DNA of 64,000 nt from Nitrospira sp. (GCA_018242665.1 JAFEBL010000008.1:1-64000), one strand, 5' to 3'. Counted from the stretch's first letter, positions 7,429-16,436 are shown. Notes: generated by a model not told the origin, from the sequence alone. Numbers and translations: made by a program.

Positions 7429-9435
7429 TTACTTCAGCAGCTTCTGTCCCTGCCTGAGGTATTCTTGAACCGCCGCGACGAATGTTCCGTGGCTCCAGGT
7501 AAGGGGCGAGACCGACAGTGCAGCACCGGAGTACGGATGGACCTGTTCCGGAAATACTCCGGAGGGCAAAGCATGGTGGATACACCAGTCGAACAGAGGC
7601 AAGGCCTTCTTCAGATCCTCTGGACTCTTTGCGATCGCAATGAACCACTGGGCCAACCAGAGCGTGCAGATGAACCAGGAGTTCCCAGGAACGTTGGCGA
7701 TATCCTGACTCTGCCGGTGATAAGGGTCGTTCTCGTAACGGGCCATTCCTCCCACATCGGTCTTCACCCAGAGACGATCCTGCATCGCACGCATGGTCTG
7801 CACGATGCGCGGATCATCCGGCGGGAACATGCCGAAATACCACAGCCCAAACAGTGACGAATCCAATGTCTCATCGAAACGCCGATTCCCATCCGCTGTC
7901 TGATGAATCATCCGCACAAACCGATTCAATCCCGGCCTGTACAACAACCTTTCCACGCCGGTTCTGATGTGGTCTGCGGCGGTGTCATACCGTTCGGCCG
8001 AGACCTTTTCGCCGAACGCCTCGGCGAATCTGGAAGCAGCCTTCAACCCGGCCCAGACGGCACCGCATGTAAAGGCCATGACGCCGCGTCGTTCTTCCCA
8101 GAGGTCGTAGGAGGGAAGGGGCAACCCCGTCTCGAGATCACGATAATTCACCATGAAGTCCGCAGCAGGAATGATCAGCGATCGATACAACGGCTTGACG
8201 TACTCGACATTTTTCCAGGTCTCAAACCGGTTCCAGAGCGCCCACAGAACGAGCGCCGTCTCGTCTTCCTGAATCGGCAATTCCTTCCCGCCGTCCCGCA
8301 TCCACGGATGCCAACTGGAGGCCAATGTTTCATCCGGATTGTATTTGTGCAGCAGGTACCCTTCCTTCGTGAGCACCCGTTCGCAGAACGGATAGAAGGG
8401 GCGCGCGATCTCCAAGAAACCGGCCAGGTCGAAGGCGTAGGCGACCATCGCGCCGTCCCGGGGCCACATGTAGGAATAGGTGTCGCGAACCTCCGAAGCA
8501 ATATCGGAGTCGTTGGCGGCGATGACGGCGCCCTGGTTGTCGATCTGGGTGCGCATGATGAGGAGGCTCGAAACATAGAGTCCCGACACCTCTTTCGGCA
8601 GATCGGCGAAGGTCGGTCGATGCAGATCCACCCAGAGATGCCAGTAGGAGGCCGTACGATCGATGAATGTCCAGGGACCGCGGCGGCGCACGGAGCGATT
8701 GAGTCTCGTGACCTCTTCGAAATTTGAACCGACCGCCAACCAATAATAGGCAATCTGTCCGGAACCGGCAGGCACACTCAGATGAACCGCCGCAGTGGAA
8801 TCAACGGATCCCTGCGCGATTGGATTGCCGGACAGCTCGCCGTCTTCCGCATCTTTCCACGTTCCCTGTAGACACGCGACCTCCTTCTGGCCGCAAGCCC
8901 ATTGATGGAGACCGATGTGCCACCCCTCGATGGAATCCGCGGCGTCATCCGGTCGTTTTCCCGGCACCGCCGTATTGATCAGGAACCAGCGGGGACCTTT
9001 GTAGTGGTACAGCGCTCGCCGTTCCGGCTCATAGTAGGCCGTGTCTCCGAGTTCGTAACCGGAAATATGAAAGTCATGGTGGAAGAAGAGCCGCACTTCA
9101 CGATCGTACGTCGCGGCATTTTTGATCTCGATGCAGCGGAGAAAGAGGGGTTCGTGAAAATCGACAGTATCGCGCCAATACAGCGTGAGCCGGAGATCCG
9201 GATGGGACAGCTCGACGCGAGTCACCAACGTGTCGGAGGCATAACGGAGTTCACGGCGCCAGCGCGGATCATCCAGCCAGGTGAACAGGCCATCCACCCA
9301 CACGCCCACGCGAAATACATGCCCGTCGGTGTGGTTCTCTAAACCGACATAGGGCCAGTAGAGATCGCGGAGCTGGTAGGTGCCGTCGAAGGCGACGAGC
9401 AGTGACCCGTTGCCGACTGGAAGATCGCGGGGCAT
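7429..9435 (-). CDS. Glycoside hydrolase family 15 (glucoamylase/trehalase-like)
   Basis: A 668-residue soluble protein without signal peptide. The first roughly 270 residues form the beta-rich N-terminal domain of bacterial GH15 enzymes (GNGSLLVAFDGTYQLRDLYWP). The rest is the alpha/alpha barrel, with YSYMWPRDGAMVAYA, QEDETALVLWALW and YDLWEERRGVMAFTCGA (probable general acid Glu in WEERRG), DSSLFGLWYFGM, and PEQVHPYSG near the end (probable general base Glu). It should hydrolyse alpha-glucosidic bonds, releasing glucose from glycogen-like polymer or trehalose. The substrate cannot be decided from sequence alone. The ATG at 9435 is chosen because the conserved N-terminus begins there and GAAAGG lies eight bases upstream; the frame stays open to 9537. 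Confidence 0.85.
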   Translation of the reverse strand: MPRDLPVGNGSLLVAFDGTYQLRDLYWPYVGLENHTDGHVFRVGVWVDGLFTWLDDPRWRRELRYASDTLVTRVELSHPDLRLTLYWRDTVDFHEPLFLRCIEIKNAATYDREVRLFFHHDFHISGYELGDTAYYEPERRALYHYKGPRWFLINTAVPGKRPDDAADSIEGWHIGLHQWACGQKEVACLQGTWKDAEDGELSGNPIAQGSVDSTAAVHLSVPAGSGQIAYYWLAVGSNFEEVTRLNRSVRRRGPWTFIDRTASYWHLWVDLHRPTFADLPKEVSGLYVSSLLIMRTQIDNQGAVIAANDSDIASEVRDTYSYMWPRDGAMVAYAFDLAGFLEIARPFYPFCERVLTKEGYLLHKYNPDETLASSWHPWMRDGGKELPIQEDETALVLWALWNRFETWKNVEYVKPLYRSLIIPAADFMVNYRDLETGLPLPSYDLWEERRGVMAFTCGAVWAGLKAASRFAEAFGEKVSAERYDTAADHIRTGVERLLYRPGLNRFVRMIHQTADGNRRFDETLDSSLFGLWYFGMFPPDDPRIVQTMRAMQDRLWVKTDVGGMARYENDPYHRQSQDIANVPGNSWFICTLWLAQWFIAIAKSPEDLKKALPLFDWCIHHALPSGVFPEQVHPYSGAALSVSPLTWSHGTFVAAVQEYLRQGQKLLK

Positions 9436-9537
9436 GTGTCGCGCCTTTCTTCGCGCAGGATCAACGGTATCGATTCGCCGACGACATCGTAAACCGAACG
9501 ACCGACCGAGCCGGACCATCCAATCGGTCGATTCCAT

Positions 9538-9900
9538 TCACGACCGCACCACCCGCCGTTGCTCGGACGCCCAGGCAAGATTCCTCACGACAAGCACCGG
9601 ACATGGCGATCGTCGCAACACGGCTTCCGCTACACTGCCCCTCATGACATGCGAGATCCCACGTCGCCCGTGCGTTCCCATGACAATGAGGTCGCTTTCC
9701 AACGTACGGGCACACTCCAGGATGGAATCAGACGGGATACCACCGCGAACCGCGGCTCGGACAGAGACACCGGCCGACTGAATCGCGTGTATATAGGGCA
9801 CACGCTGCGGGTCGATCCGCTCGGACATACGTATCGCTGGAACAGAATTCCGTTTATTGGTCAACGCCCGGTACGTCCAGGCCTGCAGCCGACTGAGCAT
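9538..9900 (-). pseudogene. UspA-domain fragment (C-terminal half)
   Basis: The frame encodes up to 120 residues that match only the second half of a universal stress protein. They include the nucleotide-binding block VMGTHGRRGISHVMRGSVAEAVL and the final strand SPCPVLVVRN. The first strand with its ATP-binding aspartate (as in ILVAVDGS of the Usp at 11949-12434) is absent. The 5' part overlaps the end of the winged-helix-like gene at 9854 by 47 bases, so the original N-terminus was probably lost by deletion. An internal ATG at 9828 could give an 96-residue half domain. I treat it as a broken gene; a deliberately short Usp is less likely. Confidence 0.6.
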
Positions 9901-10096
9901 TCAGAGAAACCACATACTGAAACGTCGTGGGATGACGGAGGGTCAGGAAACTTCTCCGGCTGAGCCGGTCCACGGTCGTGAACACCTGATTCCAGGAATA
10001 ATCAGGCAGCCTCTGTATCAACTCATCGATCGTACAGGGTCCTCGTCGTGCCAAGCCTTGAAGAATCGCCGATTCGATTTGGTTGAACTGTCTCAT
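9854..10096 (-). CDS. Small winged-helix-like protein
   Basis: An 80-residue protein beginning MRQFNQIESAILQGLARRGP. A pattern of three helices follows (TIDELIQRLPDYSWNQVFTTVDRLSRRSFLTLRHP) and then a beta wing (TTFQYVVSL), which suggests a winged helix similar to MarR/BlaI-type DNA-binding domains. The start at 10096 has GGAGG six bases upstream; the frame remains open to 10156 without a better site. Its 3' end overlaps the Usp fragment, which may mean the last residues were altered by the deletion that truncated that gene. It may regulate the stress genes around it; that is inference from context. Confidence 0.6.
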   Translation of the reverse strand: MRQFNQIESAILQGLARRGPCTIDELIQRLPDYSWNQVFTTVDRLSRRSFLTLRHPTTFQYVVSLNAQSAAGLDVPGVDQ

Positions 10097-10648
10097 CGCG
10101 ACCCTCCTCTCGCTTGCTTGTACGGACTGGAGTGTTCTGCATGGATAGGCGAACATTCACCTACCGACGTTTGTTTCGCAGATGATCTACGAAGCAGCCG
10201 CATCAGCTCAGGACCGGAAACGCAGACCATTCAATGGATGTGATGGTTCGACGACAATGCAAGCCATGGTCCCATGGATCACTGTCCGGCGGATGCCTGG
10301 AAGGCCGGGAAATTCCACTCTGGAGACCGCAGTCCTATTCGACGTTGATCGCACCGACGGTGATCCGTGCGACCCTGAACCGAGCGCAATGTGTGGAATC
10401 GATCGTCCATGCTTTTCAGAAGCGGACCGGTCATCGTGTCCTCCTGTTTCGAACATCGACGCATCTCTGCAAACCACATCGGTCCACCCGTTCCGCTATA
10501 ACCATGATTTCACTCATAGGGATTTGATCGGCCTGCGCTATCTCGCGGAATTGACCTCGTCTGTCGAGCATTATCAAGAAGGACTTGTCCTCATCTTAGC
10601 AACGGACGGAACGACGGAGAACACAACAGGAAGCCGCGTGCAACCAGG
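10097..10648. other. Intergenic stretch without recognisable gene
   Basis: About 550 bases. A plus-strand frame (10182-10685) and a minus-strand frame (10208-10477) are open but show no familiar motif, no ribosome binding site and no coherent composition. It may be eroded sequence, since it sits among several pseudogenes. No repeat or RNA structure was recognised. Confidence 0.4.
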
Positions 10649-10915
10649 TCAGCCGCCTGACCGCTGGACATATCCACGGCCCTGAAGACATCCGTTGATA
10701 TGCTCCTGCAAGGGGAGGACATTCCCGCTGTGCGGATCTCCTTCCTGCACGGCATGCTCGGCCAGTTCCGTACAGTCGGCGATATCCTGCTGCAGGCTTC
10801 CGGTTCCTTTCACGGGGTGTTCCCACACAGTGCTGCCGCAGCCTGTCATCACCACCGAGACACAGCCTGTGCTCAACAGCATTGCGCTTCGTATCAGAAA
10901 GGATGACATGTTCAT
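10649..10915 (-). CDS. Small lipoprotein
   Basis: An 88-residue protein with an N-terminal hydrophobic signal (FLIRSAMLLSTGCVSVVMTG) and a lipobox VMTGC, cysteine at residue 26. It should therefore be lipidated and membrane-attached in the periplasm or outer membrane. The mature part has cysteines spaced in DIADCTELAEHAV and HINGCLQGRGY; that arrangement suggests a disulphide-stabilised helical hairpin. The start ATG overlaps the stop of the upstream small membrane-protein gene (ATGA at 10912-10915), so the two are probably translated in a coupled way. Function unknown. Confidence 0.65.
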   Translation of the reverse strand: MNMSSFLIRSAMLLSTGCVSVVMTGCGSTVWEHPVKGTGSLQQDIADCTELAEHAVQEGDPHSGNVLPLQEHINGCLQGRGYVQRSGG

Positions 10916-11163
10916 TGTCTCAACCGTCGTTTAACTTCGTCTTGGGTGGCATGCAACCGCTCGGCTTCAGTGAGATAGATCACTTCTTCTTGAAGCAATG
11001 CGCAGCCGATCACCACCATCAGGATGCACCCAACCCATCCTACTTTAGGATTGTTCCACCGGTCGGATTTGCGCAGGCCCATTTCCTTTTCGTATCTGCC
11101 GAGAGAATCTCCGCCCCCAAGTGAGTCCTGTCGGTCGCACAGCCGTTCCCGAAGCGCAAGCAT
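10912..11163 (-). CDS. Small membrane protein
   Basis: An 83-residue frame with a single hydrophobic segment (KVGWVGCILMVVIGCALLQ) followed by a short charged tail. The start is uncertain: ATG at 11163 has no clear ribosome binding site, and a second ATG at 11082 would give a 56-residue product starting MGLRKSDRW. Its stop overlaps the start of the downstream lipoprotein gene by four bases. That overlap is the best reason to take it as a real gene. No family recognised. Confidence 0.45.
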   Translation of the reverse strand: MLALRERLCDRQDSLGGGDSLGRYEKEMGLRKSDRWNNPKVGWVGCILMVVIGCALLQEEVIYLTEAERLHATQDEVKRRLRQ

Positions 11164-11201
11164 TCATCCGGTTTCCGCCGAGGCCCGAATCCTACGGCTA
11201 T

Positions 11202-11849
11202 TCAGGATACCCATACAATTGCCTTCGGCGTTCTTCAAAATAGGACGTGGTGGCCCCTCTCAAACGCTCGTCGACCACAGCCCAGTCAACGTTGGAGGAA
11301 AAAGACGCGATGCATGGAGTCCGCTCCGATTAATAGTCCAACATATAGGCATGTTCCAACAGATCCAGCACGAGCAATGGGGTAAAGCTCATCACCGTTC
11401 CTATGTGATGCGGGCACACCCATTGATTCGACAAGCCACCGTTGATCGGATCCTGATAACAAATCGCCCGCCCTGCGCATGTTGGCGACACTCAGAAAAT
11501 CCACCTTGCAGACGTCATAACTGCCGAGGTGGCCTCGGCTGCTTCAATGAAAATCGAGGAAGGTTGAGAGGCTTTGGATTGCCGCTTCAGATTACCCAAA
11601 TAATACTCGTGCAGCATCGTGCCGTTGTATTCATAGTCCAAGCGACGCGTCAGTTCCGAGAAGGTAAGCATCTCGTCTTGACCGGCTTGCCCGTCCTTCA
11701 AGCATCGGTCAATGCACTCCGTCAGGCGATTCGCCTCTTGGACATAGCGTTCATACAACATCATGTGCAGCGCAAGGGTGTGCTCCGAAATGCCCGTCAA
11801 CCCGTCGAGTTCAGAGCCATTTGGCTTGATAAGCCGGTGTGGTCATCAT
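11202..11849 (-). pseudogene. Fe/Mn superoxide dismutase-like gene, multiply frameshifted
   Basis: Read across frames, the stretch reconstructs a SodB-like protein. It starts MMTTPAYQAK at 11849 behind a good site (GAGGAG, five bases). GISEHTLALHMMLYERYV follows in another frame, then LDYEYNGTMLHEYYLGNLKR, then DFLSVANMR. A third frame has fragments corresponding to the metal-ligand region near the C-terminus, and the ending is VDERLRGATTSYFEERRR. At least three frameshifts separate these pieces, so no active enzyme can be made. The long central part is still open for 100 residues, so the decay is probably recent. Fe/Mn SODs convert superoxide to peroxide and oxygen. Confidence 0.75.
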
Positions 11850-11948
11850 CGTCACTCCTCATACTAGAGGAAGAGCATCGATGCCAGAGACCGCCGATCC
11901 CACATTTGCCCCTGCGAGGTCCGCCGAACCTCACCCGTACCATCCCCC

Positions 11949-12434
11949 TTACTCGACGACCCAGATTATACAGCCGGTCGCCTTTTGCAATAACCGATGG
12001 GTGATGCCGCCGAAAAAGACCTTTGTAAGTCCCGAAACTCCATGACGGCCGACCACGATGGTTTTGTAACGCCCGCGTCGAGCTTCTCCGAGAATGCTTT
12101 CCGCGACATCCGCCGCCTCTCCAAACTTACGGTGTATGTGAGAGCCTTTGAATCCTGTCTTCTCAAGCGTCCGGCGAGCCTTCAACAAGATCGTGGATTC
12201 CAGTTTCCGCTCCTTTCCGTACCAGGTCTTTTGATCTTTTCTAAGCTGTCTCCCCAATTGTTCCTCACGAATCGGGTATTCTGAGCCGCCATGTTCGCGC
12301 AACTCCGGCGGCAGTGGATCGAGAACATGGTAAAGCGTCACTTCGACGCCGGGAGTAGCGCACAGAAGTTGTCCCACATATTTCACCGCCCGCATTGAAT
12401 CCTTGGAACCATCGACTGCAACCAGAATCCGCAT
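11949..12434 (-). CDS. Universal stress protein (UspA family)
   Basis: A 161-residue single Usp domain of normal length. It opens with MRILVAVDGSKDSMRAVKYV (strand 1 and the ATP-contacting aspartate). It ends with VGRHGVSGLTKVFFGGITHRLL, the glycine-rich nucleotide loop, and the last strand GCIIWVVE. The loop fits ATP-binding Usp proteins (G-x2-G-x9-G-S/T) only loosely. Such proteins help cells survive starvation, oxidants or respiratory inhibition. The CBS-domain gene lies 67 bases upstream on the same strand; both sense adenine nucleotides in many bacteria, and they may form one transcription unit. Confidence 0.85.
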   Translation of the reverse strand: MRILVAVDGSKDSMRAVKYVGQLLCATPGVEVTLYHVLDPLPPELREHGGSEYPIREEQLGRQLRKDQKTWYGKERKLESTILLKARRTLEKTGFKGSHIHRKFGEAADVAESILGEARRGRYKTIVVGRHGVSGLTKVFFGGITHRLLQKATGCIIWVVE

Positions 12435-12501
12435 TCGTCAGATACTCCTCTCTTCCGAACGGGGGGGTCTAAGCCGGTGTTCACCGAAAATCGTTGGCTC
12501 A

Positions 12502-12945
12502 TCAATCGAAATCCACATCTCTGGACAAAATCTCCCAATCCTGGCCGACCCGTGCCCGTAGAAGGTCGTGCCGAGAAACGGAATACGCTACCACGCCCCC
12601 ACGCTCGACCGGCAGGTTCAAGACCTGATGCTGCTCCATGATCTTTGCCGCCTCGGCAATACTCGTCATAGGCGTAATCACCAACCGATCCTTCCGCATG
12701 ATTTCCTTCGCCTGCAGTTTCCAAAGGTCTTGTCCCAGATCGAGCACTTTCATCACATCACATTCGTTGATGAACCCCAGATATGCGCCGTTTGCATCCA
12801 CCACCGGCGCGCCGACCGTGTGGGTCGATAACAAAGCGGCTGCGACCGACAGACCGTTCTGCTCAGCATAAAACTTCAGCGCATTCGTTGGCTCAACCTC
12901 ACCGACGGTCTTCCGGCCATCGGGTGGGGAACCTGACAGAGTCAT
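12502..12945 (-). CDS. CBS-domain pair protein
   Basis: A 147-residue protein made of two CBS motifs. The first is around residues 30-75 (LSVAAALLSTHTVGAPVVDANGAYLGFI) and the second around 83-140 (EIMRKDRLVITPMTSIAEAAKIM, then LPVERGGVVAYSVSRHDLLRA). A free-standing CBS pair normally binds AMP, ATP or SAM and controls a partner. The ATG at 12945 has GGAGG a few bases upstream. Neighbouring Usp genes suggest an energy-status or stress role. No further domain is attached. Confidence 0.85.
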   Translation of the reverse strand: MTLSGSPPDGRKTVGEVEPTNALKFYAEQNGLSVAAALLSTHTVGAPVVDANGAYLGFINECDVMKVLDLGQDLWKLQAKEIMRKDRLVITPMTSIAEAAKIMEQHQVLNLPVERGGVVAYSVSRHDLLRARVGQDWEILSRDVDFD

Positions 12946-13166
12946 GCGGTCCTCCTCTGGGTTGCTGAACAGCCTGTCGACCGCTTCTCTGCCGTCTCAC
13001 CGATTCAGAGGCGGTCTTCTTATGCGTGATATGAACCGATAATTCAGCCCCCTTCGAATGATGAGCCAACCCGAGCGCGTGAGGAGAATCAAGTCTGTAG
13101 GTGATTCGATCCTCATCGATGCTGTCGCTGCAGCCTGACTGCTCCTCCCCTCATCCTCGCGTGTCG

Positions 13167-13949
13167 TTATGGTTTCGGCACAAATGCGACGTCGGTCACC
13201 ATGTTTTCATCATCCACCAGAAGCACGGCCGACTCGCCCTTGGACAGCTTGGCCAGTCTCGGTTGAATGAGCGGACGCACCCGGTACGAGTGCTCGCGAC
13301 CGCCGTCGGTTCGGATGGTAATCGCGTTATCCGTCAATGGTTTTTGAATTACCCCGACAATTCGACTAAGGTTGCCTTTGAGAGGAGTTCTCTTTTGCCA
13401 CAGTTCTGCCGCTCGATGCACGGCCTCCAGCTTGCCGTAGGTCACGTCAACGACCTTGTCCAGTTCATCGAGAAGAAACACGGCATCCACGCCAACCGGA
13501 ACGGAGGCCACCTTGCTTCTCGCGACCGGACGTACGAAGTGAGACTCTTCTTTTCCATTCGTCGTACGTATCACCACCTTATCGTGGCCGGTTTCCATCG
13601 GTCCTACGACTTGACCTTGCACCACACGATGGTGGCCGGACTCCCCGACTTTATGCACATCGACCAGCAGATTTTGATCATTGACCGTGAGCTCGATGCG
13701 GTCCCCCTGCTTGAGGTCCGGAAGGCCCTTCGCCTTCCGAACTCCCATGGGGATGAACCGAGGTTCCACTTCTCCGGTGTCGATGCGTGCTTGGTCACTT
13801 CTGACTTCTACGACGGTACCAAGCAGTACCCGATCTCCGGGAAGAAGCTGCGGGTGATCGTGACCACCATCGGAAGCGGCGGTGACAGAGGCTGTTAAGC
13901 ACGCTCCCACCACTAAGGCCATGAGTCCACAAAGGCCGTGTCGTCTCAT
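13167..13949 (-). CDS. Exported protein with three tandem beta-type repeats
   Basis: A 260-residue protein with a signal peptide (LCGLMALVVGACLTASVTAA, cleavage about residue 25). The mature part contains three related units of about 60 residues, at 44-100, 111-170 and 197-256. Each starts with a G-x-V/I strand, has a charged hairpin (RIDTGEVEPRFIPM, VIRTTNGKEESHFVRP, TIRTDGGREHSYRVRP), and closes with a D-x-V-x-D-V strand pair (QNLLVDVHKV, DKVVDVTYGK, NMVTDVAFVP). The pattern suggests small beta barrels of OB or SH3 type; that is inference. The ATG at 13949 has AAGGAG upstream; the frame extends to 14054 without support. No enzyme motif seen. Function unknown. Confidence 0.7.
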   Translation of the reverse strand: MRRHGLCGLMALVVGACLTASVTAASDGGHDHPQLLPGDRVLLGTVVEVRSDQARIDTGEVEPRFIPMGVRKAKGLPDLKQGDRIELTVNDQNLLVDVHKVGESGHHRVVQGQVVGPMETGHDKVVIRTTNGKEESHFVRPVARSKVASVPVGVDAVFLLDELDKVVDVTYGKLEAVHRAAELWQKRTPLKGNLSRIVGVIQKPLTDNAITIRTDGGREHSYRVRPLIQPRLAKLSKGESAVLLVDDENMVTDVAFVPKP

Positions 13950-15014
13950 AATGCACTCCTTTCTGCATTGTTGATGGACGCCAATCTTCACGTCCGCTTT
14001 CCCGACAGACAGGCATTCAACTTCTCGCTTAATTGAACACTCTCCTTCACCCACCTCGTTTTAGTTCGTGGCTGGAAGGCCTGTATGCTTCCTATTCAGT
14101 GAACGAACCAACCGGCAGCGGTTATCGGTGACGTTCACCTGTCGAACGAACAGCGTCCTCAAAATGTCAGCTCCGATGGGTCGATCTATCGCGAAAACCA
14201 TCTGACTCAGGATGGAACAGGCGGTCGTACGACGCACCATCTGCATTGGAGAAGAGGCGTACTGGCGTGAGGACTGGCGAGCAAATGTTTTGACTCCATG
14301 AGCCCGCACCATCGTGCACCTCATCACGCAGCAAATACGCTTATTGGAGTATGTGACGCATTTATTCTAAGCAAATGAAATGCCATGTCACGTCGCAATC
14401 AAGGCTTTGATAGAAAACGACGCAATTACAATAGCATCAAGACGAACATCCGCAGAAAAAAGTCATCTAAGCCTATTCACATAATTTTCTTACTCTAATA
14501 TCTAGCGACCTATCGCGAGTTTCAGTGGAACAGCGTGAGGTAAGTAACGGTGTGATGAGATCGTTGGAAAGAATCTGCGGAGCAGTAGGTGAGACCTGAA
14601 CACCCTTCTATATGGTTAAGAAGTCTCGGTTCTCTCAAGCTTTCAGTCGATCGACGCGAGGGTTTTCTATTTCGGATATTCGATCTCGATCGGAAGCAGG
14701 ACGTCAGGCACCCACCAGCCGACAAAACCTGCGCATCTGTGTCGCCTCAGCACGATTATCGCGATGTCGATGATTTCCTTTCCCGCTTGCGTATCGTTTT
14801 AAATCGATGTGCGAGCATCAATGAACTGAGCGCACAGAGCGTCTTCGCTCTTTCTTCAACTTCTCATTATCAAAAGCTCACTCAAAAAGGCGTGCGTTGT
14901 TGGTCATTTCCTCCTTCTAAATCGATCTCGTTCCAAACCAAGACATAGGCTTGGGCATCGTCTCCGTGAATCAACAAAACTATCGCGGTCTATCGACTCT
15001 ATTCGCAGTGGAGA
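13950..15014. other. Long intergenic stretch, partly AT-rich
   Basis: About 1.06 kb without a convincing gene. Positions 14340-14520 are clearly richer in A and T than the surroundings and could hold promoters or foreign DNA. Frames at 14061-14327 (minus) and 14589-14948 (plus) are open but have neither a ribosome binding site nor recognisable motifs. No RNA gene was identified. Confidence 0.45.
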
Positions 15015-15134
15015 TCATCTGAACACGTTGGTTTTTGCGAGGTCGATGATTTCGTCGCCGCGTCCATTGAGCACCGCCTTGATCATGTAGAGGCTGACCC
15101 CGATCATCTGGTCCAACTCGATGGACGGCGGCAT
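15015..15134 (-). CDS. Possible 39-residue peptide or gene end
   Basis: A short frame, [21 protein letters not shown] to the stop after KTNVFR, has a protein-like amphipathic helix and no odd codons. No ribosome binding site precedes the ATG at 15134. It directly follows an IS3 transposase fragment on the same strand, so it may be the tail of a gene whose front was removed. I do not recognise it. Confidence 0.25.
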   Translation of the reverse strand: MPPSIELDQMIGVSLYMIKAVLNGRGDEIIDLAKTNVFR

Positions 15135-15227
15135 GGCAAGTGACCCGCGATTTCTCTACCAGGTCGAGGGAGAGTCGCCAACCATGCTGACGGGTTCACG
15201 GAGCGGACTCTCCACCGCCCGCTTGGC

Positions 15228-15345
15228 TCATTCGGCTGGGGTTTGATCCTGGAGCGCCCAGTAAGGACGACTCTCATGATACTCCAGCCGCCACGCCGCG
15301 ATACGCTCATAGGCGTCATGGAGCGATTCGCATAACCAGCGTTAA
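15228..15345 (-). pseudogene. IS3-family orfB C-terminal fragment
   Basis: One frame encodes ESLHDAYERIAAWRLEYHES then RPYWALQDQTPAE before a stop at 15228. This is the typical end of IS3 transposase orfB (SLxEAxxxIExWRxxYNxxRPHSALGxxTPAE). An in-frame TAA at about 15345 closes the upstream side. It is a fragment only, with no detectable remainder of the element. Confidence 0.6.
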
Positions 15346-15405
15346 CGGCAAGCCCCCTACGCATCATATCGGTGATCACACGCATGCATCTTCAGGTGAC
15401 CGTTC

Positions 15406-16002
15406 CTATTTAGGAAGTGGAACCGTGATGAGAACTCCGCCCATCAGATCTCCCGCCTTGAAATCCCTCTTTGGGCTGTCGGGATGCACATTGTGACAGT
15501 CGGCGCACTTTGACGACAGGGCTTTATCGGGATAGACGGCTTGAAAGACGCGAGACTTGCGCTCGGTCACCACGCCTGTGTACGGGCGATCGGCAGTCAC
15601 GAGAAGGTTGGCCAGGGCGGTCCGCTCGAACTCCGTCGCCGGGCTATTCCGTTTATTGATCGCCCAATTGCTGATCAGCCGGAATTGAATCCCATTGGGT
15701 TGTTTCGCCACAAGCCGTCCCGTTTCGAGCAAGAATTGGGCGGGTAACGGCAGCTCTCCGTCTTTCCTCCAGTGTTCCGAAGAGAAGGCAATGCCTTTCA
15801 TCTGCATCCGATCCACAATCTCGGTCGAGTAAAACATGCGATCCGCCCGGACCACACTATGAATATAATCGGCGACGAGTTGGGGGGGGATGCCTTTGAG
15901 CGGATCTGTCGCCTCGCTCGCGGTGGAGAATACCCACTGACCGAGTAGGCAAGCGGAAATCGTTCCAACCGCGAGTCCTACGCAAAAACTTCTCATGTTC
16001 AT
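15406..16002 (-). CDS. Exported Tll0287-like (DUF3365) c-type heme protein
   Basis: A 198-residue protein with an N-terminal signal or anchor (SFCVGLAVGTISACLLGQWVF). The body fits the Tll0287-like/DUF3365 fold: a long N-terminal helix, then the ISNWAINKRNSPATEFERTAL segment, and YPDKALSSKCADCHNVHP with a CxxCH heme site at residues 166-170, followed by DFKAGDLMGGVLITVPL. Proteins of this fold carry one heme and often serve as sensor-like or electron-transfer modules in the periplasm. The ATG at 16002 has GGAGG seven bases upstream; the frame extends to 16062 without support. It is flanked by IS debris on both sides. Confidence 0.8.
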   Translation of the reverse strand: MNMRSFCVGLAVGTISACLLGQWVFSTASEATDPLKGIPPQLVADYIHSVVRADRMFYSTEIVDRMQMKGIAFSSEHWRKDGELPLPAQFLLETGRLVAKQPNGIQFRLISNWAINKRNSPATEFERTALANLLVTADRPYTGVVTERKSRVFQAVYPDKALSSKCADCHNVHPDSPKRDFKAGDLMGGVLITVPLPK

Positions 16003-16187
16003 GATGCGTCCTCCCTTTCGTGTTCTGCCTTCTGGCCTTGCTCTCGCGATGGGTCGCCACAAGGTCTGCTGCGCGGCACGAGACCTTCAGAACCATTGGA
16101 TACACAGCAGGGCGAAGACATGAACGGGAACGGTCACCCGGCCTTCCACAAAAGAAACGAAGACATGTCCTGCCTCCAGCTGCCCCT

Positions 16188-16436
16188 CCATCACGTACAA
16201 GTTGACACCGGTCCAGCATTCCCACTGGCCGTTGCCCTGGCGGTGAAAAAAGCCGGCATCCGCTTCCGCCACACGGCCCTGGCGGTCTGAACGGAGCGGC
16301 ACGGTGGGACGCAGTCATCGCATCGACGAAGAAGACTTATGGAGTCGTTCGACGTTCGATGGATTCGCGTCAGCGATCCATGCGCTCCTGGCCTGGGAGC
16401 ATCAGTCCAACTACGGCCGCTGCTTGACAAGTCATT
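16188..16436 (+). pseudogene. IS481-type transposase fragment, second copy
   Basis: The stretch aligns by eye with the core of the element at 25-873. AFPLAVALAVKKAGIRFRH matches EFPLAFALAVQGAGIRLRH of the first copy. The region after it carries the recognisable HRIDEE-type sequence in a shifted frame. A longer C-terminal part (ALLAWEHQSNYGRC in another frame) survives here. The catalytic VDNG has become VDTG and the frames are broken. It ends in the same 22-base segment (about 16415-16436) as the first copy at 852-873. Confidence 0.65.

Noticed and set aside
10182-10685. Plus-strand frame of 167 residues
   Set aside because: No ribosome site, no motif, low-complexity composition; it overlaps the minus-strand lipoprotein at its end.
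14061-14327. Minus-strand frame of 88 residues
   Set aside because: No ribosome binding site and no recognisable family; it lies in a degraded intergenic stretch.
14589-14948. Plus-strand frame of 119 residues
   Set aside because: No ribosome site, and the opposite strand is open over part of it too; composition looks random.
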